The notes beneath the pieces are model-generated. The model saw only the letters and a program-made list of their open reading frames with translations. It made no database searches and was not told the origin of the DNA. A stretch of DNA of 64,000 nt, taken from assembly GCF_016714275.1 (NCBI RefSeq), contig NZ_JADJNP010000001.1, positions 372,001 through 436,000 on the forward strand. The letters run 5' to 3'. Source of the DNA: Tessaracoccus sp. GTDB lineage: Bacteria; Actinomycetota; Actinomycetes; Propionibacteriales; Propionibacteriaceae. This document shows, piece after piece, positions 26,833 through 35,972 of this stretch (the first letter of the stretch is position 1; each line of letters opens with the position of its first letter). The position numbers were made by a program, and so were the translations under genes.

Positions 26833-29034
26833 TTAGGTGACCTTGAGGGTCTTGGTGACCGTCGTCGACTTCGCGGTCGACTTGGCCGTGGAGCCCGACG
26901 GCGCGAACGAGGCCTTGACCTTGTACGAACCCGCCTTGCTGATCTTCGGCAGCTTGATCGACACCTTGCCCTTCGCGGACGCCTTGACCGTCTTGGCGAC
27001 CTTCTTGCCGTTGACCGTGACGGTGACCTTGCCGGTGGGCTTCGAGGTCGCCGCGGAAACGGTCACCTTGATGGTGGCCTGCGTGCCCTTCTTCACCGAC
27101 TTCGGAACCGTGACCTTGACCGTCGAGACGACCTTCGCGACGGTGACCGTCTTCGACGTCTTCGACACCGTCGTGTACCCGGACTTGGATCCGGTGACCT
27201 TGACCGAGACCTTCTTGCCCGCGTCGGCCTTCGTCAGCTTGTAGCTCGACGTGGTCGCCTTGCTGATGGCCTTGCCGTCGCGCAGCCACTGGTACTTGAC
27301 CGTGACCTTCGTCGGCTGCCACGTCTTCACGGTCGCCTTGAGGGTCTTGCCGACCTTCTTGGTACCCGAGATCGTCGGCGTCGGCGTAGACGTGAGGTTC
27401 TTCTTCATGACAGTGAAGTCCGTCGACTTCACCGTGCGCGAGGTGTCGCCGGCAAGCAGAGAACCGGTCAGGAAGCGCAGCGCGTGCGTCCCGGCCGCGA
27501 AGGCGGGGTCCGAGCCGTTGGGCCCGCTCTTCGTGCCGTCGGGGAGCGGCATGTCCACCTCGAACGTGCCGTCCTTCTTCGCGTCGATGACGTACCAGAC
27601 GGTCCGGTTGCTGTGGACCTTGTCGTCGAGGCGAGAGTACGCGCCATCGTCGATCTTCACCGCGATCCGCGAGCCCTGGGTGGCGTGGGTCGGGTGGACG
27701 AATCCCTTGCCGGTGATCCGGATCGTTCCGCCGATCTCGACAGTGGCGCCCACCTGGACCGACGCGGCAACGGCCGCGCCCTCGACGGCGAGGGTCCGCG
27801 TAACGCTCTTCGAGCCATCGGTGAAGGCAACCTTGAGCTGTCCGATGGGGGCATCCGCGGGCAGCGTGAGGCGCACGTAGTCGGTCAAGCCGACGTCGCC
27901 CTTGGCGTCGAGCTTCCACCCGTCGCCAACCTGGCCAATGCCGCCAAGAGTGACGGTCTTGCCGCCGATCACGGCCGTGGCCCGCAGCGTGCCGTTGGGC
28001 GCGAAGGCCGTGGCGCGGAAGGTCCACGATCCCCTCTGCTGCACGAGCAGGTCCTCGGTGCCACCCGCGTGGTCCCCCGGGTTGTAGACGCGCGTGGTCG
28101 CCGCCGCGACGGAGAACGCGGGGCTGGTCACACGCACGACGCTGCCGGAGACGACCCGCACCCGGTATTGCCCGGGCGCGGCGGTCCGGGGCACCGTCAC
28201 ACGCTGGTAGGTCTATTCGTCGGAGTTGACGATCCTGCCGTCAGCGCCGATCTGGAACGTCGCGCTCGCGACAGCCTTGTTCGCAGCGTCGATCAGCTCC
28301 GTCTTCACGGTACTGCCGGGGGTCTGGTTGGAGAGGTCGAACCATGCATGGTCGCCCTGCTCCACCGTCGTGCGGCTCAGAGCGATCTGCGGGTCCTTCG
28401 CGATGGGTCCGACAGCCTTGTCTACGACGGTGAAGCTCACGCTGATGCCGCGCTGGTAGTCCGGCGGGTTGGTGAGCATCGATCCCGTCAGGATCCGCAC
28501 GGTGTGGACGGTGCCGGCCTTCCAGTTAGTTGCGAAGAACGCCGCGTTCCGCGGCGCCTGGTCCCCGTTGGCCACGGTGTTGGTCTCATTCGGCCAAGGG
28601 ATCTCCATCCGCCAGGTGCCGTCGGCCTTGGCCTGCACGAGCCCATGGGAGCGCTTATCCGCGAAGACCTCGCCATTCACCGGGTTCCTGACCGCACGCG
28701 TGGTGTAGAGCGTGTTCGGGTCGCCCGAGAAGGTCGCGTCGAGCATGAAGTTGGCAACCGAGCCGGTCTTCTTGTCAGTGGCGAGATAACCGGTGCCCGT
28801 GATGACGATGGGCTTGCCCTTGACCATCGCATTGGGCGCGCTGACGGTGTACGACTGGGGCGGGTCGATCGGCCCGTAGGACGCCCCTGTCAGTGTCACC
28901 GGGGTGATGGAGTCGAGGAGGGCGTCGTCAGCAGATGCCGTGAGCGCTCCCCATCCGGTTCCGATGGCGAGGGCCACGGCGAGCAGCAGCGCGGCATCCT
29001 TCCTTCGCTGACGATTCTTCTCGTTCAGACGCAT
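26833..29034 (-). pseudogene. iron-island surface protein split by an in-frame TAG
   Basis: Read from ATG 29034 (basic start MRLNEKNRQRRK and a signal peptide), the frame has a first KIDDG/LTGS module (GKPIVITGTGYLATDKKTG, RILTGSMLTNP) and stops at TAG 28213-28215. The same frame then continues without shift (TYQRVTVPRTAAPGQYRVRV) through an Ig-like domain, another module (SRIAVKIDDGAYSR, HALRFLTGSLL) and the shared Lys-rich C-terminal module ending KTLKVT at TAA 26833. The whole is 734 codons including the TAG. The continuous homology on both sides shows one ancestral gene. GTG 28200 could restart translation but without a signal peptide. It is the first gene after the DtxR-boxed promoter of the right operon. 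Confidence 0.85.
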
Positions 29035-29089
29035 AGGTACTCCCACAATCAGCCCGCGACGCAGGCCGCGGGCTCGCATATCGATATGG

Positions 29090-29133
29090 CCAGGCTTGCC
29101 TAACCCTTAATATCGAAAGCATACGGGTGTCAA
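29090..29133 (-). promoter_or_regulatory. promoter with DtxR-like box (right operon)
   Basis: On the minus strand a perfect -35 TTGACA (29128-29133) is followed 15 bases on by TATTAA (29107-29112). Overlapping its end, 29090-29108 carries AGGCTTGCCTAACC, which matches 12-13 of 19 positions of the DtxR operator and shares the TTAGGCAAGCCT core seen at the left promoter. It lies 56 bases before ATG 29034. Confidence 0.7.
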
Positions 29134-29218
29134 AATATGCGATGCAAACCCGTCCGCCCTTCGGCACGCAGCGTCGCCCCCTGGTCCGCGGCGCCCGACA
29201 CCGCAAAAGTGCGGCGGC

Positions 29219-31891
29219 TCAAGGAACGGTGACATGGACGACGCCGTGGGCGCCGCGCTCGGCGTCGGACATCACGTGGCTCACCGCCGAGTAGTGGCCG
29301 GGCTCGGTGAACGTCAGCTCGACGAAACCGCCCTCCGCGGGCTGCAGCGCGAGGGCCTGGGCGCCCCCACCCTTCGTCCCGAAGGGATCGGTGCGATCCT
29401 TCAGCAGATAGCCGCCCTCGCGGTACACGGTGTCGAACTGGCCACCGACGATGTGGAACGACGACGCCCGGTTCGGGCCGGCGTCGAGGACGAAGAACCG
29501 CACCCTCTCGCCGACCCGCGCCGCGAACATCTGCTGGTCGTACTGGTTGGCCACGCCGTTGAACACCACACGGTCCGGCGGGTCGGTGGCGATCCGCTCC
29601 GTCGGCACCTCTTCCGCGTCCTCGGGTGCGCGCGCGTCGGTGGTGTAGACCTCGGACTGCACGAGCACGTACTCGCGGTCCACCTTCGGGAGGCCCTCCT
29701 CCGGCTCGATGATCACCGCGCCGTGCATGCCCGCGGCGATGTGGGCGCTCATCGGCATGGTCGAGCAGTGGTACATCCACACGCCCGCGCGCTCAGCCGT
29801 GAACCGATAGATCAGCGTCTCGCCGGGCGCGATGGTGCGCATCGGCGCGTCGGGAGCGACGGCGCCGGCGTGGAAGTCGATCGAGTGCCCCATGGTGCCG
29901 TCGTTGATCAGCGTGATCTCGAAGACATCGCCGACACGCCCGCGCAGCGTCGGCCCCACCCCTTGGCCGTTGAACGTCCACCGCTTCTGCCAGACCCCGG
30001 GCGCCACCTCGAGCGGCACCTCAGTGACACGGAACTCGTAGCGCTTGACCTTGTCGTCCGTGAGCGCGGGGGCCACGGGATCAACGATGTGGGAGAGCTT
30101 CGCGTCCGGGTCCCCGGTCACGGTGCCGTGGTCGTGACCTCCGGTCGACGGGGCAGGCGCGGGCGCGGCCTCGCCGTCGACGATGACATCGAACACCATG
30201 CCCATCTGGCGGTGCCCCGCGACGGTGCACCAGCCTTGGATGCTCTCACCGACGACACCGAGGTCGAGCTCGGCGGTCTCGCCCGTCTTCAGGCGAGGCG
30301 TGCGCTGGCCGCCGACCTGCAGGTCGTGGTAGTTCCGCTCGTCGTGGTTGGTGAGGACGAGGACGACGTGGTCGCCGGGGTTCACCTCGACGCTGGCGGG
30401 GACGAAGCGCATGTCATGCACCTCGATCTCGACGCGGACCGTCTCCCCCGTCGGCGCGACGGCCGCTGGCGGCGTCGATCCCCCGAGTCCCGCGGCGGCG
30501 GGGTCGATGCCGAACCCGACCGAGAGCGCCACGGCGAGGGCCGCGACGCCCGCGACGACGCCACTGCCGGTGAGCGCGTTGGGCCGCTCGACAGGACCCG
30601 CGGGCTCCCCCGCCGCCGCGCGTCGGCGCTCCGCGACGGAGGCGCGGATGCCGCGGATCATGAGCGGAAGGAACAGCGCGAGCGCCACGAGCACCGCCGT
30701 CGACACCGTCACCTTCGCCCAACTCGGCAGGGGTAGGAGCCACAGCGCGAGGCCGCCATTGATGACAACGAGGCGCCCGGCGGCCCAGCGGTCGAAGTAG
30801 CGCGCGGCGGCACGGACGACGCGCGGGCCGCCGCCCAGCACGGAAGGCAGGAGGTACGACAGCGCGCCGGTGAGCAGTTGCAGCAGGAAGCCGACGACCC
30901 AGACGCTGGCGAGGAGGGGATAGTCCGTGGCCAGCGCGATGTCGTCGGAGAACGCGACGTGCGCCGCGGTCATCACGAGCGCGACACTGGCCCACACCGC
31001 CCCAGCCAGGATGGACGCGGCCGCGAACTCGCGCGGCGGGTGCTGGCGCAGCGGCGCGACAAGGCACCGGCCGAACCAGATCAGCCCGACGGTGTAGAAG
31101 CCGATGCCGGCCGCGGCGGCCGGGCGCATGTCGAGCAGCGATCCCGCGACGACAAGGCCCAACGAGATCAGCAGGATGGGGAGCGCTTGACGAGCGAGGC
31201 GCTCGGCGCGGTCGTCCATGCGGGTCCGCAGCACCGTGGGCCAGAACGTGACGAGCGTGCCGACGACCGTCAGCCCCACCCAGCCCAGCAGCATCGTCAT
31301 GGTATGCGCGACGAGCAGATTCGCGTGCCAGCGGTCACCGAGGCCGAGGGCGAGTGCGGCGCCGAAGCCCGCGCCGACGGGCACGGTGACGGCCGCGGAA
31401 ATGTAGTAGCGGATGCAGATGCGGAAGCGCCCGGGCAGCGCCCGCTTGAGGTCGCGAACGAGCACGGCGGCGTGCCACAGCACAGCAGCCGACACCAAGG
31501 TCGCGCCGGCGACGACGAGTCCCCACAGAGCGGTCGGAACGCCGACGAAGACGAGGACAGAGCCGACGGCGAGCGCTGCCAGCCTGACGTCGGCGCGGCG
31601 GCGAGTGTCGTCGTCGGCCCTGCTCTTCAGCAGCGCGGCGGTGAAGTGCGCGCTCCACACCATGATGGAGTGCGTGATCGCGCCCAGCGCGATGAGGTGG
31701 ACCATCAGCCAGGTTGACTCGGGAACCCAGCGGTGGACGAGCGAGACGACGATGGCCGCGACGAACCACAGCACCACCATGTAGTCGCGGAGCGACCTCT
31801 TCCGCCGCGCGCCCTGACCGGGACGTCCGCCCTGCGTCGGTCGACCGCTCGCCGCCGCGGCGCCGTCGTTCTCCTGCCCGATGCTCGTCAT
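29219..31891 (-). CDS. nirK: membrane-fused copper nitrite reductase (NirK)
   Basis: This 890-residue protein has three parts. Residues ~35-440 are a polytopic membrane region of about 11 helices. Residues ~485-575 form a single cupredoxin with type-1 copper ligands (NYHDL, then WCTVAGHRQMGM). Residues ~610-890 form an AniA-like two-domain NirK: GHSIDFHAG supplies the type-1 His, catalytic Asp and type-2 His; MYHCSTMPMSAHIAAGMHG supplies the type-2 His, type-1 Cys, His and Met; SSFHIVGG supplies the catalytic His and VSHVMSDAERG the last type-2 His. It should reduce nitrite to nitric oxide outside the membrane, with the extra cupredoxin passing electrons. ATGA overlap with the next gene upstream indicates an operon. 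Confidence 0.9.
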   Translation of the reverse strand: MTSIGQENDGAAAASGRPTQGGRPGQGARRKRSLRDYMVVLWFVAAIVVSLVHRWVPESTWLMVHLIALGAITHSIMVWSAHFTAALLKSRADDDTRRRADVRLAALAVGSVLVFVGVPTALWGLVVAGATLVSAAVLWHAAVLVRDLKRALPGRFRICIRYYISAAVTVPVGAGFGAALALGLGDRWHANLLVAHTMTMLLGWVGLTVVGTLVTFWPTVLRTRMDDRAERLARQALPILLISLGLVVAGSLLDMRPAAAAGIGFYTVGLIWFGRCLVAPLRQHPPREFAAASILAGAVWASVALVMTAAHVAFSDDIALATDYPLLASVWVVGFLLQLLTGALSYLLPSVLGGGPRVVRAAARYFDRWAAGRLVVINGGLALWLLPLPSWAKVTVSTAVLVALALFLPLMIRGIRASVAERRRAAAGEPAGPVERPNALTGSGVVAGVAALAVALSVGFGIDPAAAGLGGSTPPAAVAPTGETVRVEIEVHDMRFVPASVEVNPGDHVVLVLTNHDERNYHDLQVGGQRTPRLKTGETAELDLGVVGESIQGWCTVAGHRQMGMVFDVIVDGEAAPAPAPSTGGHDHGTVTGDPDAKLSHIVDPVAPALTDDKVKRYEFRVTEVPLEVAPGVWQKRWTFNGQGVGPTLRGRVGDVFEITLINDGTMGHSIDFHAGAVAPDAPMRTIAPGETLIYRFTAERAGVWMYHCSTMPMSAHIAAGMHGAVIIEPEEGLPKVDREYVLVQSEVYTTDARAPEDAEEVPTERIATDPPDRVVFNGVANQYDQQMFAARVGERVRFFVLDAGPNRASSFHIVGGQFDTVYREGGYLLKDRTDPFGTKGGGAQALALQPAEGGFVELTFTEPGHYSAVSHVMSDAERGAHGVVHVTVP

Positions 31892-32970
31892 GCCGCGACC
31901 CTGTCGCGTCGGGCGGTGGTGACGACGCCGATCACGGTGACGGCGAAGGCGAGGACGGCGAGCACGGTGAGCGTGCCTCCTGTCTTGTAGGCGACGGTGA
32001 GGCCGGCGAGGTCGCCGACGACGCGGACGATCAGGCCCAAGTTAAGCAGGCCGAGCGGGAGCCACATGAGGGGGTGGTACGGAAGGGGGCGGCCGAGGAC
32101 GGCGGGAAAGATGATCGGCGCGTGGGCCATGATCATGGACACGCCAAACCCGAGGAAGACGCCATGGATGGCGGCGTCGTACGCGCCGGAGGTGGTCGGT
32201 TGGCCGCCGATCATCCAGATCAACCCGGCGAGGCCGAGCCACACGTTGCCCGCCAGCAGCGCCGCGGCGTTGAACCGACGCAGCCCGGAGGTGCGGATCA
32301 TTCGGCGGCCGACATCGTCGCGCAGGAGCCAGAGGGCAACGCACACGCAGCCGAGGCCGAAGAGGCGATACCCGACGGCGGGAACCGCGGGGCTGAGGGC
32401 CGCCGCCACCGCGAGCAGGGCGCCGAGCGCGAGCAGCGTCGGCACGGCACGCCGCCCCATGGTGAGCTGCGCGAGCTCGGCGCGCTCCGAGGCGATGGTG
32501 ACGACGACGAAGCCGGCCAACAGCGGGATGATCGTCGCGACGTCGACGACGAGCCACAGCCCCGCGGCGAGCGCGAGCAGCAGCGCCGCAAGGGCCTGGG
32601 CCGCGACCAAGGCGAGCGGCGCCCGACGCCACAGCGCGAGGGCGAGGACGACGAAGCCGAGGGCGCCGTCGAGCAGGATGAGCTTACCGAGCGCCGTCGG
32701 GACTCCCGCGAGCAACGCGAGCGAGCCGCCGCCGAGCAGCGCCGGGACGACGTACGCGAGTGAGTTGCGCATCGCCTGCGCGCGCTCCAGTGAGATGAGG
32801 GTGCCCATGAAGCCGAGCACCATGACGGGCCCGTGCAGGTCGGCGATGCGGTCAGATGCGACGGGCGCCCAGACCCCGAGGCGCAACAGTCCCGCGTTGA
32901 GCCCGGCCATGAGCGACACTCCGGCCAGCGCGATGAGCGCGATCCGCCACGGCCGGGCGGTTTCGTTCAC
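31888..32970 (-). CDS. polytopic membrane protein, NnrS-like, of the nitrite-reductase operon
   Basis: This 360-residue protein has about twelve hydrophobic segments. Conserved His-containing segments (DLHGPVMVLGFMGTLISLER, HGVFLGFGVSMIMAHAPIIF) resemble NnrS-type and heme-copper-oxidase-like proteins that accompany nitrogen-oxide metabolism, and the N-terminal membrane part of the adjacent NirK looks related. GTG 32970 overlaps the DUF2249 stop (GTGA). A role in NO handling or copper/heme supply is inferred from linkage. Confidence 0.7.
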   Translation of the reverse strand: MNETARPWRIALIALAGVSLMAGLNAGLLRLGVWAPVASDRIADLHGPVMVLGFMGTLISLERAQAMRNSLAYVVPALLGGGSLALLAGVPTALGKLILLDGALGFVVLALALWRRAPLALVAAQALAALLLALAAGLWLVVDVATIIPLLAGFVVVTIASERAELAQLTMGRRAVPTLLALGALLAVAAALSPAVPAVGYRLFGLGCVCVALWLLRDDVGRRMIRTSGLRRFNAAALLAGNVWLGLAGLIWMIGGQPTTSGAYDAAIHGVFLGFGVSMIMAHAPIIFPAVLGRPLPYHPLMWLPLGLLNLGLIVRVVGDLAGLTVAYKTGGTLTVLAVLAFAVTVIGVVTTARRDRVAA

Positions 32971-33251
32971 GCGACGCGCGCGACCTTGAGCTTCCAGGCC
33001 TCCGGACCGCGCTGGACGTAGTCGACGGTCACGGACTCGCCGTTGCGCTCCGTGATCTGGCGCAGCAGCGGAATCGGGTCGTGCGGGGCAACGAGCACGA
33101 ACGCTGCACCGGGCTGCAGGGTGTCGACGACGCCGTGGATGGCGGCGTGCCGGATGGCGTGCGGGATCACGCGGGCGTCGAGTTCGGGAAGGGATTCGTC
33201 GTGCCCTCCGCAACCGCAGGCGGACGTGGGGGTGAGGTTCAGATCAGTCAC
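32967..33251 (-). CDS. DUF2249-domain protein
   Basis: This 94-residue protein starts at GTG 33251. It has a short N-terminal segment with CGCGGHDE, which could bind metal, followed by a DUF2249 domain (LDARVIPHAIRHAAIHGVVD, FVLVAPHDPIPLLRQI) with the SirA-like alpha/beta fold. DUF2249 proteins are often linked to nitrite or NO metabolism. A GGGAG 13 bases upstream may serve for ribosome binding. It is the first gene of the NirK operon. Confidence 0.75.
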   Translation of the reverse strand: MTDLNLTPTSACGCGGHDESLPELDARVIPHAIRHAAIHGVVDTLQPGAAFVLVAPHDPIPLLRQITERNGESVTVDYVQRGPEAWKLKVARVA

Positions 33252-33391
33252 ATCGGGGATGTTACTCCCAAGAAAATTGGATAATCCTCCGGGGTCATCT
33301 ACCACTCCCTGGGCCAGGCACACCGCTCGTCGAGCCGGACTACGCCCTCGTCCTTAGGAGGGAGGTGAACTCCTCCGCGATCACCACAAGG

Positions 33392-35182
33392 TCAGTGGGC
33401 GCGAAAAGCCTCCGCGAGCCACCAGCTGCCGCCATCGGAGGCGATCTTCGCGTCGATCACCAGCGGGCGGACCTCCTGGCGGGGGCGCGCGACACACTCC
33501 CGGACGGCGGCGACCATTCCGGGCAGGTCGTCGACGCCGCGGACGGTCACGCCGTCGGCGCCGAAGCCTCGCGCGATGGCCGCGAGGTCCGTGTCCGGGA
33601 AGACGACCGCGGGATCCGGCTCGCCGAAGTGGTGGACCTCCGCGGAGTAGCTGGCGTCGTTGTAGACGAGGACGACGAGCGGGAGGCGGAGCCTCACCGC
33701 GGTCTCGAGATCGGCGATGGCCATGTGGAAGCCGCCGTCCCCCGTTCCCAGCACGGGGACCCGGTCCGGCCGCGCGGCGGCGGCGCCGATCGCCGTCGCG
33801 AGCCCCAGCCCGATCGACTGGAACGCCTGGGTGAAGCAGAAGCCCGCCGCGTCGGGCACGTCCAGGAACTGACTCGGGTAGCCCATGAAGTTGCCGCTGT
33901 CGACGGCGACGAGGCGCTCGGCGGGGAGGGCGTCGTCGAGCGCGATGGTGACCGTGCGCGGGTCGATGCGGCCGGGCTCGTCCAACGGCTCGAACGGCAC
34001 GTCTCTCCAGCGCCGTTCCGCGGCGATCCGCGCCAGCACGTCCGGGGTGCGATAGCCGCGAACCGGCTCCCCTCCCCCGGGCAGATCGGCCACCGCCTGC
34101 CGCTCCAGGAGTGCGGCGACGTCGTCGGCGGCGAGGGTGCAGTCGCCGACGACACCGAGGTCGACGGGGCGGTGCGCGCCGATGGCGAGCGGATCGGTGT
34201 CGACCTGGATGAGCGTCGCGTCCGGGCCGATCAGCCGGCCGTGGCGGGTCGTCCAGTTGTTCAGCGCGCAGCCGAAGCCAACGACGACATCGGCGCCTGC
34301 GATGAGTTCCGCCGCGAGCGGGGTCGAGAAGCCGCCGGAGATACCGAGGTCTACCTCTTCCTCTCGAAAAAGGCCCTTGACGACGGCGGACGTCGCCAGC
34401 AACGCGCCACAGCACTCGGCGAGTCGCACGATCTGCACCCCGGCGTCACGCGCCCCCCGTCCGGCGATGAACACGGGTCGCTCCGCGCCGGCGAGCACCT
34501 CCGCCAGCGCACGTGCCGCCTCCGCGGACGGCCGAACGGTCCGCTGAGCAGGGCTGGTTTCCGGTCGTTGAGCCGGGCGCGCCGACGAAGTCGGCCGTGA
34601 CCGCGTCGAAGCGTCAGAGACCATCCCCACAGAACCGACAACAACGAGGGCAAGCAAATCGATCGGCACACTCAGGACGACGGTGCGCCGGTCGCGGACG
34701 GCGACCGTCCAGGCGCGCGCCGCGTCCGCTGCCGCCGTCGACGCCGAGTAGACGCGCTCCGCGACGGCACCGACGGCTCGGGCGGCGGCGTCCTGGTCGA
34801 TGCGGAAGTTGTTGAACCGCGCCGACGGTGGGGCGTCGGCCGTCAGCACGATCAGCGGCGTGCGCGACTTGGCCGCCTCCGCGATGCCCGTCAGCGCGTT
34901 GGTGAAGCCGCAGCCTTGGTGCGTGGTGACGACCGCGAGCTCACCGGAGACACGCGCGTAGGCGTCGGCCATCGTCGCGGCGCCTCCCTCATGCCGGGCC
35001 GCGGTGTAGGGGACGCCGTGCGCGCGCAACGCCCGGACGAGCGCGAAGTTGCCGGAGCCGACGACGCCGAACGCGTGCCCGACGCCGAGCCCGGCCAGGG
35101 TCGCGCCGACGACCTCGGCAACGGTCAGCGCGCCGCGCTCCCCCGCCTCCGGCGCGACATGATCTGGTGCCGCGCCGCTCAC
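33392..35182 (-). CDS. ThDP-dependent enzyme, acetolactate-synthase/decarboxylase superfamily
   Basis: This 596-residue protein has the three usual domains: the pyrimidine-binding domain with the catalytic Glu region (YTAARHEGGAATMADAYARV), the central nucleotide-binding-like domain (RPVFIAGRGARDAG), and the diphosphate-binding domain (GTGDGGFHMAIADLETAVR then YNDASYS, the GDG...N motif). GTG 35182 overlaps the cyclase stop as GTGA; the longer upstream frame is antisense. It is not obviously an acetolactate synthase because no small subunit is nearby. Pairing with a cyclase-family hydrolase suggests a small catabolic pathway in which the hydrolase opens a ring or amide and this enzyme decarboxylates the product. 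The substrate is unknown. Confidence 0.85.
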   Translation of the reverse strand: MSGAAPDHVAPEAGERGALTVAEVVGATLAGLGVGHAFGVVGSGNFALVRALRAHGVPYTAARHEGGAATMADAYARVSGELAVVTTHQGCGFTNALTGIAEAAKSRTPLIVLTADAPPSARFNNFRIDQDAAARAVGAVAERVYSASTAAADAARAWTVAVRDRRTVVLSVPIDLLALVVVGSVGMVSDASTRSRPTSSARPAQRPETSPAQRTVRPSAEAARALAEVLAGAERPVFIAGRGARDAGVQIVRLAECCGALLATSAVVKGLFREEEVDLGISGGFSTPLAAELIAGADVVVGFGCALNNWTTRHGRLIGPDATLIQVDTDPLAIGAHRPVDLGVVGDCTLAADDVAALLERQAVADLPGGGEPVRGYRTPDVLARIAAERRWRDVPFEPLDEPGRIDPRTVTIALDDALPAERLVAVDSGNFMGYPSQFLDVPDAAGFCFTQAFQSIGLGLATAIGAAAARPDRVPVLGTGDGGFHMAIADLETAVRLRLPLVVLVYNDASYSAEVHHFGEPDPAVVFPDTDLAAIARGFGADGVTVRGVDDLPGMVAAVRECVARPRQEVRPLVIDAKIASDGGSWWLAEAFRAH

Positions 35183-35952
35183 CGTTCGACGAGCGCGAAG
35201 ACGCGCGTGGGCGATCCGGTGCCGCCGACGATCGGCAGGGGCGCGACGACGATCGTCGCCCCGGTCACCGGCAGCCGATCGAGGTTCTGCAGGGAGGTCA
35301 GGCCGTAGGTGTCGGCGCCGAGCAGGAAGTGGTGCGCGGGGAACGGCGGCTCGAACCCGCCCGCCTGTCCGGAGTCGATGCCGACGGTCTCGACGCCGTA
35401 GCCGACGACGCGCCGGTTGTCGGCGAGCCACTTCGCGCCCTCCGCCGTGATTCCCGGGGTGTGCGGGCCGGCGTCGTCGGCGTTGAGGAAGGTCTCCTTG
35501 CTGCCGGATCGAGCGGACCAGCCGGTACGGAACAGCACCCAGCAGCCGTCAGGCAGGTCGCCGTTCTCGGCGATCCATGCCTCGAAGTCCGCGGGCGCGA
35601 GGGCGAAGTCGGGGTCGTCGGCGACCTCCGCGGTCTTGTCGATCACCACGGCGGGCCCCACGAGCCGCGACGGCGCGATGCGGTCGACAGAGTTGCCATC
35701 CTTGCCGGTGATCCAGTGGATGGGCGCGTCGAGGTGCGTGCCGGCATGCTCGCCGACCGACAGGTCGTTCCACGCCCAGGCCGGGCCCGCGTCGTCGAAG
35801 TTCGACACCGGCGAGGAGCTGAGCCCCTTGGTGTTGGCGAACGGCGCGGGGAGCTCGAGGATGACGGTGTCGGGGCTGAGCGGGCTGGTGAGATCGATCA
35901 CCTCGACGGAGCCATCGGCGAGGGCTGCAACAAGCGGGGCGAGAACGGACAT
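35179..35952 (-). CDS. cyclase-family metal-dependent hydrolase (kynurenine formamidase/isatin hydrolase-like)
   Basis: This 257-residue protein has the family metal motif HAGTHLDAPIH near residue 68 and a second conserved region (TGWSARSGSKETFLNADD). Family members hydrolyse formyl-kynurenine, isatin or similar cyclic amides using a divalent metal. It starts at ATG 35952. The stop overlaps the ThDP gene start, so the two are surely co-expressed. I cannot tell which substrate applies from sequence alone. Confidence 0.85.
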   Translation of the reverse strand: MSVLAPLVAALADGSVEVIDLTSPLSPDTVILELPAPFANTKGLSSSPVSNFDDAGPAWAWNDLSVGEHAGTHLDAPIHWITGKDGNSVDRIAPSRLVGPAVVIDKTAEVADDPDFALAPADFEAWIAENGDLPDGCWVLFRTGWSARSGSKETFLNADDAGPHTPGITAEGAKWLADNRRVVGYGVETVGIDSGQAGGFEPPFPAHHFLLGADTYGLTSLQNLDRLPVTGATIVVAPLPIVGGTGSPTRVFALVER

Positions 35953-35972
35953 CGGTGGCTCCTTCGGCGTAG

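Noticed and set aside
28213..28215. TAG read as pyrrolysine
   Set aside because: No methylamine methyltransferase context or pyl genes; a nonsense change is simpler.
13987..29034. HtaA/NEAT heme-binding domains in the surface proteins
   Set aside because: I do not see the HtaA or NEAT consensus residues. The Fes-like esterase favours siderophores over heme.
26398..29103. 901-codon open frame on the plus strand
   Set aside because: It is antisense to the Fes gene end and the surface-protein gene, with repetitive Arg/Leu/Asp shadow composition and no domain.
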